The notes beneath the pieces are model-generated. The model made no database searches. It saw nothing but the letters and a program-made list of their open reading frames with translations, and had not been told where the DNA came from. A stretch of 64,000 nt of DNA from the NCBI GenBank assembly GCA_964007475.1, contig OZ023273.1, positions 55,633,834 through 55,697,833 of the forward strand, written 5' to 3'. The DNA comes from Hybos culiciformis. Taxonomy: Eukaryota; Arthropoda; Insecta; Diptera; Hybotidae. Positions 13,350 to 27,096 of this stretch are shown in pieces. Both the position numbers and the translations under genes were made by a program. Numbering within the stretch: position 1 is the first letter of the stretch; every line of letters begins with the position of its first letter.

Positions 13350-14290
13350 ATAATTTATAACCATTTTGATACATTGACCTTTGTAATATTGTACATTGAA
13401 GGATAATTTTTACTCAATGCACTTTTCGTTCTATCACATCTGGGAATTTTGACGAGATATGGGTGTGACGTTGAAGCGGTACGTGTTTAGCATGAAAATC
13501 CTTGAAGTTGAGGAAGTACGGCTTTTACTTCCCGGGAACACGTATTCGTTCCAACAAGGTATTTATAGAAAATTGAAAGTGAACCTACATTGCGACGGTG
13601 ATTGAACTATGTTAAAGAGCTGGTGGTTTGGTGATCGTTGATCAATAGCCCTTCTCTGAACTTTGTCCAGGTACTCAAGATGGGTTTTAGGAGCACCAGA
13701 CCATATATGTGAATTATATTCTAATTTCGGTCGTATGTAGGATTTGTATATGTTTAAGAGATCAGACGGGGAAAATTATTGTTTACATCTTTTTAGAAAA
13801 CCTAGACATTTAGCTGCGTTTTTAGCCGTTTCGAAAATATGAATTTTCCAGCTCAGATCGCTGGTTATTTTCGAACCTAAAATGTCAAGGTTTCCAGATT
13901 TTCCAATACTCTCGCCTTGAAAAGAAAGTTGGTGTTCGAAAGCTGACAGCTTTCTAGAAATAAGGCAGCGTTAAACTCAACTCAGTTGAGAAGACCCCAT
14001 TGTGAAATTTTGGATAGGTCGTAATTTATGCTACTTTGTAGAAAATTTCGTTTCGTAGTAACAGCATTTGAAGATGCTGATTTCCTATTAATAAAATCGT
14101 TGCATGCCACCAAGTTACTGTCATCGGCGAAGCTGTGGATGGGATTGAGTGTTGATTGCAGAAGGTCATCAATGAAAATTAAAAAGGGGATTGGGGAGAG
14201 AACACACCCTTGGGCTACACCGGAGTTGATGTTAAAAATGGACATTAGGTTCTTGTTTCATATAAAATTCAGTTCCATCATTGGTTTTCT
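13350..14290 (-). pseudogene. Degenerate non-LTR retrotransposon (Jockey-like) reverse transcriptase relic
   Basis: On the minus strand, 13982-14245 keeps GVAQGCVLSPIPFLIFIDDL and the FADD form of the reverse transcriptase catalytic box (about 14120-14131). After a frame change, the same strand continues with LDILGSKITSDLSWKIHI, NAAKCLGFLKR, LLNIYKSYIRPKLEYNSHIW and YLDKVQRRAI, the thumb and downstream signature of Jockey-like elements, then SHPYLVKIPRCDRT near the C terminus. Several stops and frameshifts interrupt it, so it is dead. The 5' part (endonuclease and gag) is missing. The clade is a judgement from motif style. Confidence 0.85.
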
Positions 14291-17200
14291 TTTTTCGTTT
14301 TTAAATTCAAACAGTAAGTTTACGTCAGATTGTTCTATAGATAAGGCTTTTAACATTCAGTAAGTTCTGTATAAATTATATGTTATGTATAGAATTTTTT
14401 GTTGTAGTTTAAGAACTGAGAGTTAATACAATTAAATAATTGTCCTATAAGTGTAGCGAAATAATTTTAATTAAAATTTTTTTTTAACTAGCGTTCTACT
14501 CCTCAATAAAATATATATTAAATATTTGAAGTAAAAAGTCAGTTTTTGAGGAATAAGTATAATAAAAATAATAAGAAATTATAATAATATAATATAATAA
14601 GAAGAAATTCCTTCCCATTTCTGATTTTGAATATAATTATAAAATTTAAAATTTGTAGTCTACTTAATTTCGTGCTTCGAATTCTTCTCTCAAATGTTAT
14701 TAAATTTATTTATAAAAAATTCAGTAATAGAATATGCTTTAGGAGGAAATATTGATAAAATTACATTAATGATTTAATTATTACCATTTAAATTTGAAAT
14801 AATCTATACATCTACTATATATATAGTGTTAATAAACGCATTGGTCTTCTATAATAAACATCTATTGAAATTTTTGTCACGTACAAATCTATATAAAAAA
14901 ATTAATTGCCCACTACCATAATGTGCAGATTTTCACAATATTTTCAAGGAAAATATAATATAAAAAATTAAAATTGTAGTAATAAAATATTTAAAATGAA
15001 TATTTAATATTTTGATAATAAATACTATATACATAATAGGTATTATACTATATGGCTGACAATAATTATATTTATAGTATATAAATATAACTCTATAAAT
15101 TAAAAAAATCCTAATAAGTGGATCATAAGTGATAAGTGTAACAACACATAGCTAAAGCACAAGGATTCAAATATTAATGAATAAAAAAGAAGTAATCGAA
15201 ATCCATTAAATATGTCTGGGATCGTAGTTTAATATAAACTTCTCTCAAAAATAGTGAATAATAAATATTTCTTTATGACCAGATAGGTAGCTTTCAGGTC
15301 AATTTCACAAGTACTTTATATCCTTTATATTTTATACTATGTAGTGTTAGTATATAATATATCTGTCCATATTTTACTTGTACACGTGATATAGTAGATA
15401 GTGTATACATGTTAATTTATTTTTACATGTATATCATATACGTATAATAAATATTTACAAAGAAAAAAAATTACATTATATGTATTTTTATATTGCACAA
15501 GGACAAATGTACAAAGATAATTTTTCCAGTTTTGTTGCAGAGAAATTCAAAACTAGGACTCTTTGACATGCATTAAAAAAATATGTTTTTTCCTTCAGGC
15601 AAAAGCAAAATAGAAATACCCAGCTATTAATATGTCTGATAATTGAGGTAACTATAATTATAACTTTATTTTTTATTTAGCAAAACACATGAAGATAAAT
15701 GTATTATACACACAGATGTATATGTAGTATATCCGGGAAACTTTTTCCAATATCAGGATTTTTTACAATCACTGATTAAGAACAAAGAATAAAAAAATGT
15801 TAATTAATTATTACGAGTTATTCGACTTAATAATCCAAAATAAAATTAAAAATAGGGCAGTTGGATGCAGCATATTCCATCCTAAAAATTTTAAGTGCGA
15901 AGTAAATAACGAAAATAATATTGTTTATTTTATAGAGAAAATCCAGATTCTTACAGGGTTTTGATTAACCTATGAAGGCTTAAATTATCCTTTAGTGAAG
16001 CTCAATATCAATTTTTAAACGTCAAAAACCTATTCCGACGATATTTTTTACTATAATAAATTAAGAATGATAAAATAAAATAAATGAAAATCATAAGAGC
16101 AACTTTAAGTTTGGAATACTTATTTTATTTTTTCTTATATCTATATATGTATATACACTATATGAGTCTTTTACTATAATTTTTACGATTACCAATTTTA
16201 TGTACTCTCATCGGTTTATCGTGAAATATTTTATTGTTCATTAAACCCTGAACAATAATGTACTTTTTTTTTTATTATTAGTTTAGAAATTAAGGATCAA
16301 CAGTTTTATCCTGGAAGGAAAAAAGAATAACAAAAAAAACATTTTTTTACTATTTACACACGTTTTCTAGACGTAAATATACGCATGCACGAAAAAATAT
16401 AAAGTCCTTAATCTTTATACATAATAATAATCTATCGATATTTACATGTACAAGTACCTAGCTACATACATATTTAACATTTTTTTTGTAATTATTTTAG
16501 AAAACACACGTATCTATAATTTTATATGAACTTGGACTAGAGAGACGTTCACAATATGAGTTAAATTCACTAAGTTCTGTTTTGTTTTTTGTTGTAAAAT
16601 TGTAATGCACAAATTTGTGCTTTTTCCTGGTTAAAGATAAAACCAAAAAATAATAATAAAGCTATAAAAATAATATTTATATTTTAATAATATGTAGGTA
16701 TATATGTATCTTTTTTTGAGATTTATCTATCATGTAATAAAAGTTGCTGAAATATATATCTTCCAAGAATAATTATGTACATACATAATAGTGCGGTAAC
16801 ATACAATTGGTTGAGATATATAACCTGTTGAAAAGCATTGCAGGAAAGTAATTATTTCCATGTATAGTTTTTGTCTGTAAATAAATTCCATAATATAAGG
16901 ATAATAATATAGGCACTAGGCTGGCTCCATGTAAATTATCTTATATGGAACAGTTGGTTGACTATCAAAAATAATTGTTTTTTCGTGTATTCAACTTGAC
17001 CCCGGCAATCCTTATTTCGATGTTTTATTCAAAAATTTCCAACTATTGCACTAAAATATGCATCAATTATTTAAAAAGAAAAAATTAATATTTTCTTGCT
17101 ATTAATATCCTATGCTTTAAACAAAAAAAATCAAGGGAGAGAGAGCTTTTAATAAAAAAAATGGAACACACATCTCACGGTATATTTTTATTTATTTTTT

Positions 17201-18289
17201 TTAATATAAGTATATAAGATACCTATCTATTTTTTTGTATCTGTAATACAAAAATAAATCTGTAAACATTCCAGGTATACATAAGACACATTTATTTATA
17301 TAATATAGATATAGGTACATATGCATGTATTTATACAAATATTGGTATTATCAAAACAAGCTGTTGCTTCTCATATTACCTTAATAATTTTTGACAGCAA
17401 CAAAGTGTCTAAACATTTTAATAATCCCAGACTAAAAAAAATCAACAAAAAAATTTTCCTTGAGAACAAAATGAGAGTCTGTATACTTTGATTATATTTA
17501 AAATAGTAAAGCAACTTCTATATAGCAGTTTGGATACTGTTGCAACTTTATTGGAATAAATAAATTTTGAAAATAATATTATCCACGTACCCAGATAGTT
17601 ATTATTTTTTGCTAATATAGTTTTAATTTATTATATTTTCCATTTTATTTAAACTTAAGATTAGTCTTGAATAATTTTATTGCATTGTAATTCGGCATTA
17701 TTTATATAGTTTATAGAATTGAAACCTTTTCTTTTATATTTAAATAATGTGTAGAAATAAAAAAATTTTAGATTTCCAAGATTAGTATACCTATATTCTA
17801 TAGTCTATACTCTATACCCTATAATTATCCAACTATATAGTATATTAGTTGTGGCTAACGGAATTTCGGGGCCAGTAAACTGCTTAAATGTAATAATAAA
17901 ACGTCAGAAATAGAATGAAACGGCGTGATATCCATAAAAATAAAAAAATTAAAAAAACAAACTCAACAGTCATGTAAAAAGAACCCGAACATTGTGCTTG
18001 AATTCATTAAGAGAAATAGATAATTTTCTAAGCCTCCAAGGCGTTCAAAATGGTAAATGCGCTAATCTTAAAAGAGTGCTGTCAAAAAAATTTGCATCCC
18101 AGGTTTTTTTTTTATGTAAGCAGCAACAAAACTTATAATTTCACGTTTGGAACAATTCAATTTTATTTCAGTAAAATATTAAAAATTGCTTTTATCAGCA
18201 ATGTATACAATATATAAATACAAAAGTGTATATATATTATACAGATTTTTGTTTATTGTGTATAAACTGGTAAGTAAAGTAGTGTATAC
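14291..18289. other. AT-rich non-coding DNA
   Basis: No gene or clear element is seen. It contains many short TA-rich microsatellite-like patches (for example 14815-14826 and 15350-15362). Confidence 0.6.
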
Positions 18290-19930
18290 CTAATAAGAAA
18301 AAAAAAAGTTTTTTTTTGTTTTTTTTCTTCAGTTTTTTTTTTTTTTTTTTTTGTTCTGCTCCAGGTTAGGTTATTGTAGTAGGTTCAGTATTATAATTTT
18401 GCTTGTTGCGTGTTCAGTTCAAATTATCGGTGGCGGGTTTTTAAAAAAAATATTTTTATTTTTTTTTTAATACAAAATTGTGTGAATTTTATTTTTCTTA
18501 TTATTTTTTCTTATTTTTTTTTTTTTTTAATATTAAAGTTAATATAAAAGTCAATATTTTGTGTTTTTTATTTTATTATTTATTTAGTTAAAAAAAAAGA
18601 AGAATTTATATTTAAATTATTTAATTTCAATTAAACATAACTATATTTAGATAGAATTTTTTTTCTTTGGAGAGTAAAAAAAAAATTATTTAAATAAACC
18701 GAATAAGAAAAAAATAATAAAATTAAATTTGCACAAAAAAGCTAATTAATGAATAAATAAAAAAAAAAATAATAATAATTCATAAAAATAACGAATTAAA
18801 AAATTTTCCTTGCACCTAAACCTTTTAGAGTGTAGAATTCTCAAAGAATTTTTTCTTATTTATTTTTTTGAAAGATATTTATAATTTATTATTTATCTTG
18901 CTATATAAAACCAAGATAAAAATAATAAAAAAAAATGTTGTTTAATTTAGATTAAAAATTTTTTAATGAAAAATAGTAATTTTTTTTTTTCAGCAATTAA
19001 AAAAAAAACCATAACGAAAATTTCAAGAAAGAGTTTAGAATTTTTTTTCTTACTTTTTTTTCTTAAAAGTAGAAACGAAATCTTAAATAAATGTAATTTT
19101 TTTTTTGTTCAATATTTATTTAAAATTTTTAAAATAAACAATAGAGTGCAATAAAAAAAAAAAAAACAATAGAAAGTTTGTTTAGAAAAAAAAAAAAATT
19201 TAAACAAAAACATAAACAAAATCCAAATAGAACAATTAGCTTTAATTGTCAAAAAAAAAAATCCTTTATTCAATGAAATTATAAAAAAAAAAAATTTATT
19301 TAAACATTCGAAAAATTTACCAATCGAAATATCAAATAATTAATAAAGATTTAAATTTCTAGAAAAAAAAATGTTTGTGATTTTGCATTTTTGAAAAAAA
19401 AAAAAAAAAAAAAAATACATAAAAAACAGATCTAGAAAAGATTTGAAAAAAAAAAAAATACCTAAATATAAAAAAAAAGTTTATAAATTCAAGTCATCAA
19501 AAAAAAAAAGTAAAAAAATAAAATCGAAGAATCAAACACTTGAAGCAAAAAAAAAACCAAAACAACAAGAAAAAGGAAATTCATTTGGTTTTTAGCCGTA
19601 AAGAATGTAAAACGTGTAATTCAGTTGAAAACAGGTTGGAATTTTTTTTTTTTGTTTTTCTTTTTTTTTTTATTTTTCATTATTATTATTATTATCATTA
19701 TTTTCTCCTTTTTTGTGTTGATTGGAATTTTTTTTTTTTTTTGTGTTTACCTTTTACAGGTTTTTGTTGCTCGCCTCTTTATAGCAAAAAAAAAAAAAAG
19801 GCTCTTGGATTATGTAAATCAACCTAATTCTTATTTTTATATAAACATATATATATTCCAAACCTACCTACTATTCTTTATATATACATTTTTTTGTTAT
19901 TATTGTACTTAATTCATCTCGTAAAATAAT
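18290..19930. other. Homopolymer-rich low-complexity block; possible but unproven 5' UTR/promoter
   Basis: Runs of 8-20 A or T occur every few tens of bases, denser than elsewhere in the window. Near 18345-18440 is a brief less AT-rich stretch (TCTGCTCCAGGTTAGG, GTTGCGTGTTCAGTTC, ATCGGTGGCGGG) with two TCAGT initiator-like sites, but no downstream promoter element or TATA box at the right distance. The Phe- and Lys-rich open frames here are homopolymer translations and not genes. Confidence 0.4.
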
Positions 19931-22900
19931 TTTTTTTTTTATATAATTACTGTTTTCCTGTTGTTGGGAGAAGCACAAGGGTTGGGAAGGGTTCTAATAA
20001 TGATGATGAAAAACGAAAAAAAAAAGAAAGGATTCATCACATTTTAATTTATTTTCTAATTAACACATTGCGAAATTAACTCACATTTAAAATTAACAAC
20101 AACATGAATTTTGTGTTGTTTTTGATAAAAATGAATGGATTTTAAAATTCCTTGAATGAATATATTTTTTTTTTTTTTAATTTAGCAGCGAATGAAAATT
20201 AGGCAAAAATAAAAAATTATAATATAAATTTATTCTAATTGATAAAATATAATTATTTTAAGGGTAGGTTAATTGAAAAAAATTACAACCTAGGTATATG
20301 AAAATTTTCAAAGCCGGCTTATTAACATTGAAACGTTAAAATTAAACTTTGATGTTACCGGCGTGCTTGAATATTTTATGTTCATCAAATTTTCATATTT
20401 TTTGCTTAGATATTTTTTTCACCTGTTTGTTTGTAGGTATATATTTTTCTTATTTAGAGAATATAATTAGGTTCCCAAAAGTCTACATTTTTAGCTTTTT
20501 AAGGATGGATCGCAGAAATGTACTATTAATGACATTTGAATTTTTTTTTTTAAGTTTACTATTGAGAATAAAATTATTTTTCAAAAGTCTTATTTTTTAG
20601 CTTTTTTAACGATAATCGTAGAAATTCACCAGTAATGTCTTTTGTAAAGAAATTAAGTGTAATTGAACAGTTCAAAATCGGAAGGCTTTTCAAAATGACA
20701 AAAAATATATAAAACTTAGGTGAAACAATAAAAAAGTATCAGTCGCACTATTATTTTTAATATTAAAAAGATCAAGTCTCATTAAATAATAATAAGTATT
20801 TATTTTTTTTCTGAAATTAAAGTATTTTTATATTATTCGATAAAGTTCGAAATTGATTATTACAAAATAGATATTTATATCACCATTATATTGAGTTTAA
20901 AATTATGATTAAATATTTTTTACTCCTAAATCTCTTTACATGTCCAGACTTTTTTTTTTATACATATAAATATAAGAAATATACTTAAGCATATATATAA
21001 ATTTTTAAATTTATTCAAATATTTTTCCCAACAGATTTTCTTTTATAATCTTGGATTAAATGAAAAAAAATAAAATAAAATTCCTCAGTTTTAGTGGTAG
21101 GCTAGTATTGAGAAAATGTTCTTCTATTTCGTTTGTTTTTTTGTTGTTGCTTTTTTTCAATTCTTTAACTCAAAAGATTTTTTATAATGAAAACAGTATA
21201 TGCACCTCTTGGGAAAAATAAGTAAGATTTTTATTTTTCTTATATATTCTAAGTCTTATTTTATTATTTTATTATTAAAAGAAAATGAAATGAAAAAAAA
21301 TAATCTGTCTTGAATAAGAAATTATGTGTATTGAGTTAGTTATATATATTATACATACATTTTTTTCTACATAAATTTAAAGTAAGAATATGATTTCAAA
21401 ATTGAGAGAAAAATAATAAAATTGCAAGAAATTAAAAAAAAAAAAAAATGTTGAAATACTGAAATATACGTTTAGAGAATGAAAGCAAATTTAGCCTGTC
21501 TGGTGTGTAAATGCACTATGACCCAGCACGAATCAAAATATTTTATTTATTTATTTTATTTTCATAAAATGTTTGCAAACTATTTAAAAATTGATGTTGC
21601 AAAAAGATATAAGTATTATAAGAGTAGACCTTGATGAGATTTTTCTCCTCTATTTGAATGATTAAAAAAAATTGACAAGTCTTCGAATCACATTTTCTTC
21701 CAAACAACTATATTTCATTTTATGCATTGCTCGTTTAAGCATATAATTTAAGAATTCAAAATTTTTGTATTTAAAATTAAATGTTAATTACTTAGTATTT
21801 AAGATATAGAGGTTTTAAATAGCAAATATTTATTGTTATTTCTGTGAAAAAATACTAAAAGTATTCTTAGATTGTAATGAATAGATTTTTGAAAAATTAA
21901 TAAAATTAATCTTGTCTGTTACACAAATTCCGCAATATACAGATAAGTTTTAGCAGACCGGATTGTATATTCTTATAAATTTTAACATAATGTATATAGT
22001 AAAACAATAATTTGGTTTAAAAAATCAAAGAAGAAGAAAATAAATATATATGTATGTCCAATGTCTTAAGAGTACTGATTAAATGATTAAAAAAAAATCT
22101 GTATAACATTTTCATATTTAATCCCATAAATTATTTAAGTTTTTTTAGTTCTTTAAAGGATGAATGTACGGAACCAGAGAATTAAATTTTATCAAATATT
22201 TAGAATTCTAATCTTTAAATATTTAAATTAAGTATCGTTTCTATAATACTTAGAAAATTTTGTTGAAGGATAAACATTTGTTTTTTTTAATATTTTTGTG
22301 AGACGAATTACACCTAAGGACATTAGTACATTAAATCTAACGCCAGTTAAATTTATCATCCTGAGAAAAAGAAACTTAGAAAAATTTTATGTAAATGAAA
22401 ATAAGACGGAATGTTGGAAAAAATTTCTTTTAGTTTTGGACGATGAAAAAGTTTTGTTCAATAAGTTATTGATTAATTTCCTTCCAAAAATTGATTATTA
22501 TTTATTTACTTGATGTACTCTATATAACCTTTAGTCTAAAACTCTAAAAAGAATTTCGAAAGATTGACAACTGAAAATCCTTTTAGTTATTTTTTTTTTT
22601 TTGGTTTTTTTTTCATAGAAATCAAGAAAAAAAAAATAGAAAGATGTGAGTGTCAAGACTTTGATTGACACTCTTGATCAATCAATCAAGAAACATGCAA
22701 TAAATTTACAAATTTCTTGCTTATTCTTTACATTAAGATTAAATAAGAAAACTTTTATATCAATTCATTAATTAAATCAATATTGATAATGAATTTTTCG
22801 TGTTGTTGTATACCATGATCAACATAGAGATTTTTTTTTTCTTTTATAATACATATTGCTATTGCCTATAAGATTTTTTAATCTCATATTTATACTCAAC

Positions 22901-25815
22901 TATATACATAGGATTATAATTTTTTTTTTTTAAATATGTAAAGTTGAAGGACTTTATCGCAATAAATATCATTCGACCAAATAATAAATTTATATTTTCT
23001 CTTTGTTATACAATTACAAGTTAAATGAAATTTATAGATTAAATGGTATTGTATGTTTTCAAAATTTAATTGCATCAAATAAATTATTTTCCAAAAATAG
23101 TGATTCTATTCGAGTTGCCCTCACAATGAATTCAAGTTAATGATAAATTTATTTTGGTGCGTACGGTACTCAAATTAAAAAAAAAGGTAGTTTGACACTA
23201 TGCAATTTTGGCCAGGTACAAAATTCAATAATTAATAATTAACCAATTTCGGCTTGAAGCTACGGCCCACTCAGACTGGAGCCAGGTCGTTATTCTTATA
23301 AATATTTTAAAAAATCACTTCAGTAGAGATTCTTTTATAGATCCAAATCAAAATTAAAACTATTTTAAGGATGGTAGTGGTCTAAATAAGTAGCTAAATA
23401 ATCAGTTCTTACATAAATATTGTTCTATACCTGAATCGGGGCCAAAACACCTTTGTGAAATCATGACAAGCGATTTTAATGTTAAAAATTTGTTGATTTA
23501 TTCAAATAGTTACTTTAAGTATATTTTATTCTCTTTCATCTTACATTCTATACCATTTATAATATTGTAACATTTTATTTATATCGAAAATAATAATAAA
23601 TCTAAATTTTCTATAATTATTATTAGTTTCAGACAAAAAGAGTAGTAAAATTTACTTTCAAATAAATATTTTTGTTAAATATATAAGTATAACAATTAAT
23701 TCCTCTATTAATTAATTAATTTCTTAATTTAAGAAAAAGAAAAAGAAATAAATTTCTTTTAATGATATTTTTTTGTTTTTGTTAATGCTTTGTTTAAGTT
23801 GCATAACTTATGTTTACTCAAATTACATGTACACATACCTATTATTTCTCTAAGGAAAATTTTTAATTAATTCATTCTTCTAATATTAAAAACAAATATC
23901 AACAAAAATTGTAGTTTATGTATATAAATATGTAATTATGTAATGTATAATTGTACCTATATGTATTAATTTTCTTAATAATATATAATTTATAGCTTAG
24001 GGGCTTATTTGAACTGTTGCAAAATTAATTGAATGTTATAAAAATATTATGTTTTTCTTATTCTGTTTTAATTTTTACTTTGATGTTTTGTGAATTTTAT
24101 TAATTTATAAAATAATTTCTATTTTTCATATTGGCTTTTTATAATCTCATTATTATATTATACTCAGGTTCCAATTTATATCTATGGGTATTTATTATAA
24201 AAGGCAACTTTATAATTCAGAAAAACTTAAATCGTTGAAAATTTAAAATCTATAGTAAAATAAATTAATGGACTGATTACTTTTAAATGAATTTGTTTCG
24301 AGCTTTGTGAATTTTTTAGATTTCAGTTCATTGAAAATTCCACAATTTTAGATTATGAATATACATATTATATTATATTTATTTATTTATAACTTCTTCG
24401 GTTGAAGAAATCTTAATTAGTTTACTCTTAAAGAAATTGCTTTTAAATCTGTATACAATTTGAATTTTATACTGTTCTTATTCAAATTTAAATTCCATTT
24501 ATGATTAGTAATTTCCATTCTAAATTTTAAGAGAAGTAGAATTTATTTAGTTGACAACAAAAAAAAAAACAAAAAAACTGAGGTAAAGTTAATTTTTTCA
24601 TTTCGGGAATATTTTCTTTTTTTAATTTTGACTTGAATTTGACAAATAAAATTCAAAAATTATAAGTAAAAGTATTTCAAAAAGGAACTTTTTGTTTATA
24701 AATGTAGGTTCCCAGCTTTTAGATTTACTTCTAAAGAGTTCAGAAGTCTGTTTCAGTCTTGCATAATGATATATCTGGTAGATAAATAATTATAAAATTA
24801 AACATAGAATATTTCTAAAATTATAATTAATTAAATATAATTTAAATAATTTTTTTTACCGTACATTTTATTTTTAGTGTAATTAAAGTTTAAATTCGGG
24901 GTAATAACCAAGAATTATTTTTTTTTTTTCATTATTTTCTAAAATAAATTACAGAATTTATTAAAAAAAAAAATTCTGTTTTTTTTTTTTTTTTGATTCT
25001 TCAAGGATACTCAAAATTCTACTGATGATTTAAAGGCTTTTTATGTATATACTTACTTACTTACCTAACTTTCCTTACTTTATCAACAAAAAAAAATTTA
25101 CCTTCATTAAAAGGAAAAGTAAATTTTCTTTATGCCTACCTAATTTAATTTATCATTTATTTATCAAGATGACTAATTACTTTTATATAAAAAAAAAAAA
25201 AAAAACAAAAAAGAAAAGAAAATTATCAAATTAAACAATATTTAACATAAGAAAAAGTTTCAAATGATGAAAAAAATTTAATTTCTTTATTTGATACCAA
25301 AAAAAGAAAAATAAAATACAAAATAAATATTTTTACAAATTTAACAAATCAGTTTCTAATTACTTTTAATTTCAATAAAGTTTTTAAATAGCAGGTATAT
25401 ATTTTATTATATTAAGCTTGAAAAAAAAAAAATTCATGGATATTATAAATTTGAAAACTTTTTGAACTTTTGGTATACTTATAAAAGCAAAAAAAAAACT
25501 TTATGAAATTGTAATTTTATTTTAAGTGTAGAAATGAAATATTCTTATTTTCAATATATAGGCGCAGAAAATAAGAAAACATTAAATAAAGAAAAATTAT
25601 ATTTTCAAATAAACATATTACTGAATCCACTACAGCTATATACATTTTATACTATAAGATGGAATAAAAGCTTCAAATTGGAAAAATAAAAAAAAATGTT
25701 TCATTGTTTTGAAAATATCAAATTTTCTTTATTAAAATCTTTAGGTTTTTCTGCTTTAAAGTAACTTAAGATTTTATTTTCTGCTTTTAGTACAATAAAT
25801 AAATGCATAAAGTAT
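19931..25815. other. AT-rich non-coding DNA
   Basis: No gene is seen. The 71-codon plus-strand frame at 22298-22513 has no recognisable domain and no convincing splice sites. A TACT(TACT) run lies near 25048. Confidence 0.55.
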
Positions 25816-26249
25816 TGTCGAATTCCTAATGTTAATAGTTGAATAAAAATATTTTTACTTAACTTGGCTTGGAGCCGTCACTGTAAAATATTGGTCTTGG
25901 TTTTGCTTTCATTGTAGAGTTAATACAATTTCGACTGAATTTATTTTTTGATATGTTAGTTAGAGTAAAGAGTATAGAACTAGCTCCACGGTGAGTGAGC
26001 CAGATTTTTTGAAATTTGAGTTTTGTTTAGGCTCAAATTGGCCTTTGAAAAACTTGAGCATATTTGCTGAGATTAAAAAAAAATCAAACGCAGAAATAAA
26101 ACTAAAATATCACTCTTCATAGAGCTGTCGGCGTGGAATTTTGAATTTCTTTGATTTTAATTTTTTTGATGAATTGTATTTTCTTCACAGAAATAAACTT
26201 CAAATATAGTTTTGTGAATTTCCGCTAGACGTGTTTTTCATATAATTTT

Positions 26250-27088
26250 CAGAGCCGTATCTAGAGTTTGCGGCGCCTATGGCAAACAAAAAATTAATTT
26301 CCAATTTTTAATTTTGATTTATTTTAAATGTTATTATACGAAAAAAATATAACATAAATTCTTTATTAATTCAACATAACTATTCAATTTGAAATTAATA
26401 CATTTGTTGATTTTTGACAAACGCAATAATTTCAACAAATTCAATGCTTAGAAATTTTATTATTTTAATTTAATTTTTCTTGCTTTAATGTTTGCAAATT
26501 CGTTGATTATTCCATCAAAATTTGCTTCTTCAAACATTTGAAATATCATATCCGATTGACAATATATCATTGTTGAAGGCAAGTAATTTTTAATGAGCTT
26601 AAGTTTGCTAAAACTTCTCTCTCCACTAGCCAGCCACAGTTACTGGAAGTGTCAGTGTTTCACACAAATCAAGTGCAACAATTTTCTTAAAATTTCAAAA
26701 TGATGTAAAGAGTTTAAATTTTTAAACAGCTACGCACTTTGAAATTTAAAGCATTCGATTTCATTCAGCATCTCACCGGAATCCAATTATGAATACTCCA
26801 AACAAAGATCTTATACTGCTTTATTTAATTCCATCATGGGTCTAGACAATAACTTTTCTCCCGACAAAAATTCAATAATTTTCAAATAATTTAGCAAATT
26901 AACAAAAATTTATTTGAAAAAAATTACGTAAATTTACTAGAATTTTGAAATTTTATATAAAGCTGTAATAAATCATGTTTACTAAGTAAAAACTGTGTAA
27001 AATTTGAAAAATGTAAAATTAATGAGCGCCTTTTTAATCAGGCGCCTATGGCCGGGGCCATGTTTGCCATACCCTAGTTACGGCTCTG
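26250..27088 (-). mobile_element. hAT-superfamily DNA transposon relic, 839 bp, with terminal inverted repeats
   Basis: The ends are CAGAGCCGTATCTAG on the left and, reversed, CAGAGCCGTAACTAG on the right: 14 of 15 match. The flanking 8-mers ataatttt (26242-26249) and atattttt (27089-27096) differ at one base, consistent with an 8-bp hAT target duplication. The inside holds a minus-strand transposase remnant. The element is much shorter than an autonomous hAT, so it is an internally deleted copy. Confidence 0.88.
26460..26700 (-). pseudogene. hAT transposase C-terminal dimerisation domain fragment
   Basis: The minus strand encodes ALDLCETLTLPVTVA, then after a frame change SGERSFSKLKLIKNYLPSTM, the signature of the hAT dimerisation region of the ZMYM-like subgroup, and ends in KARKIKLK and a stop at 26460. 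One frameshift breaks it between the two motifs, and the N-terminal catalytic region is absent. It is a relic inside the 26250-27088 element. Confidence 0.85.
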
Positions 27089-27096
27089 ATATTTTT

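Noticed and set aside
14028..14363. 111-codon open frame on the plus strand
   Set aside because: It is the antisense shadow of the reverse transcriptase relic, whose minus-strand motifs explain the openness.
19540..19912. Two overlapping 95-codon plus-strand frames rich in Phe and Lys
   Set aside because: They translate homopolymer T and A runs; low complexity, not protein-like.
21488..21540. Short plus-strand frame with LACLVCKC, considered as the missing zinc-finger exon of the Rab effector
   Set aside because: Cysteine spacing does not fit a FYVE-type finger and there is no clear donor.
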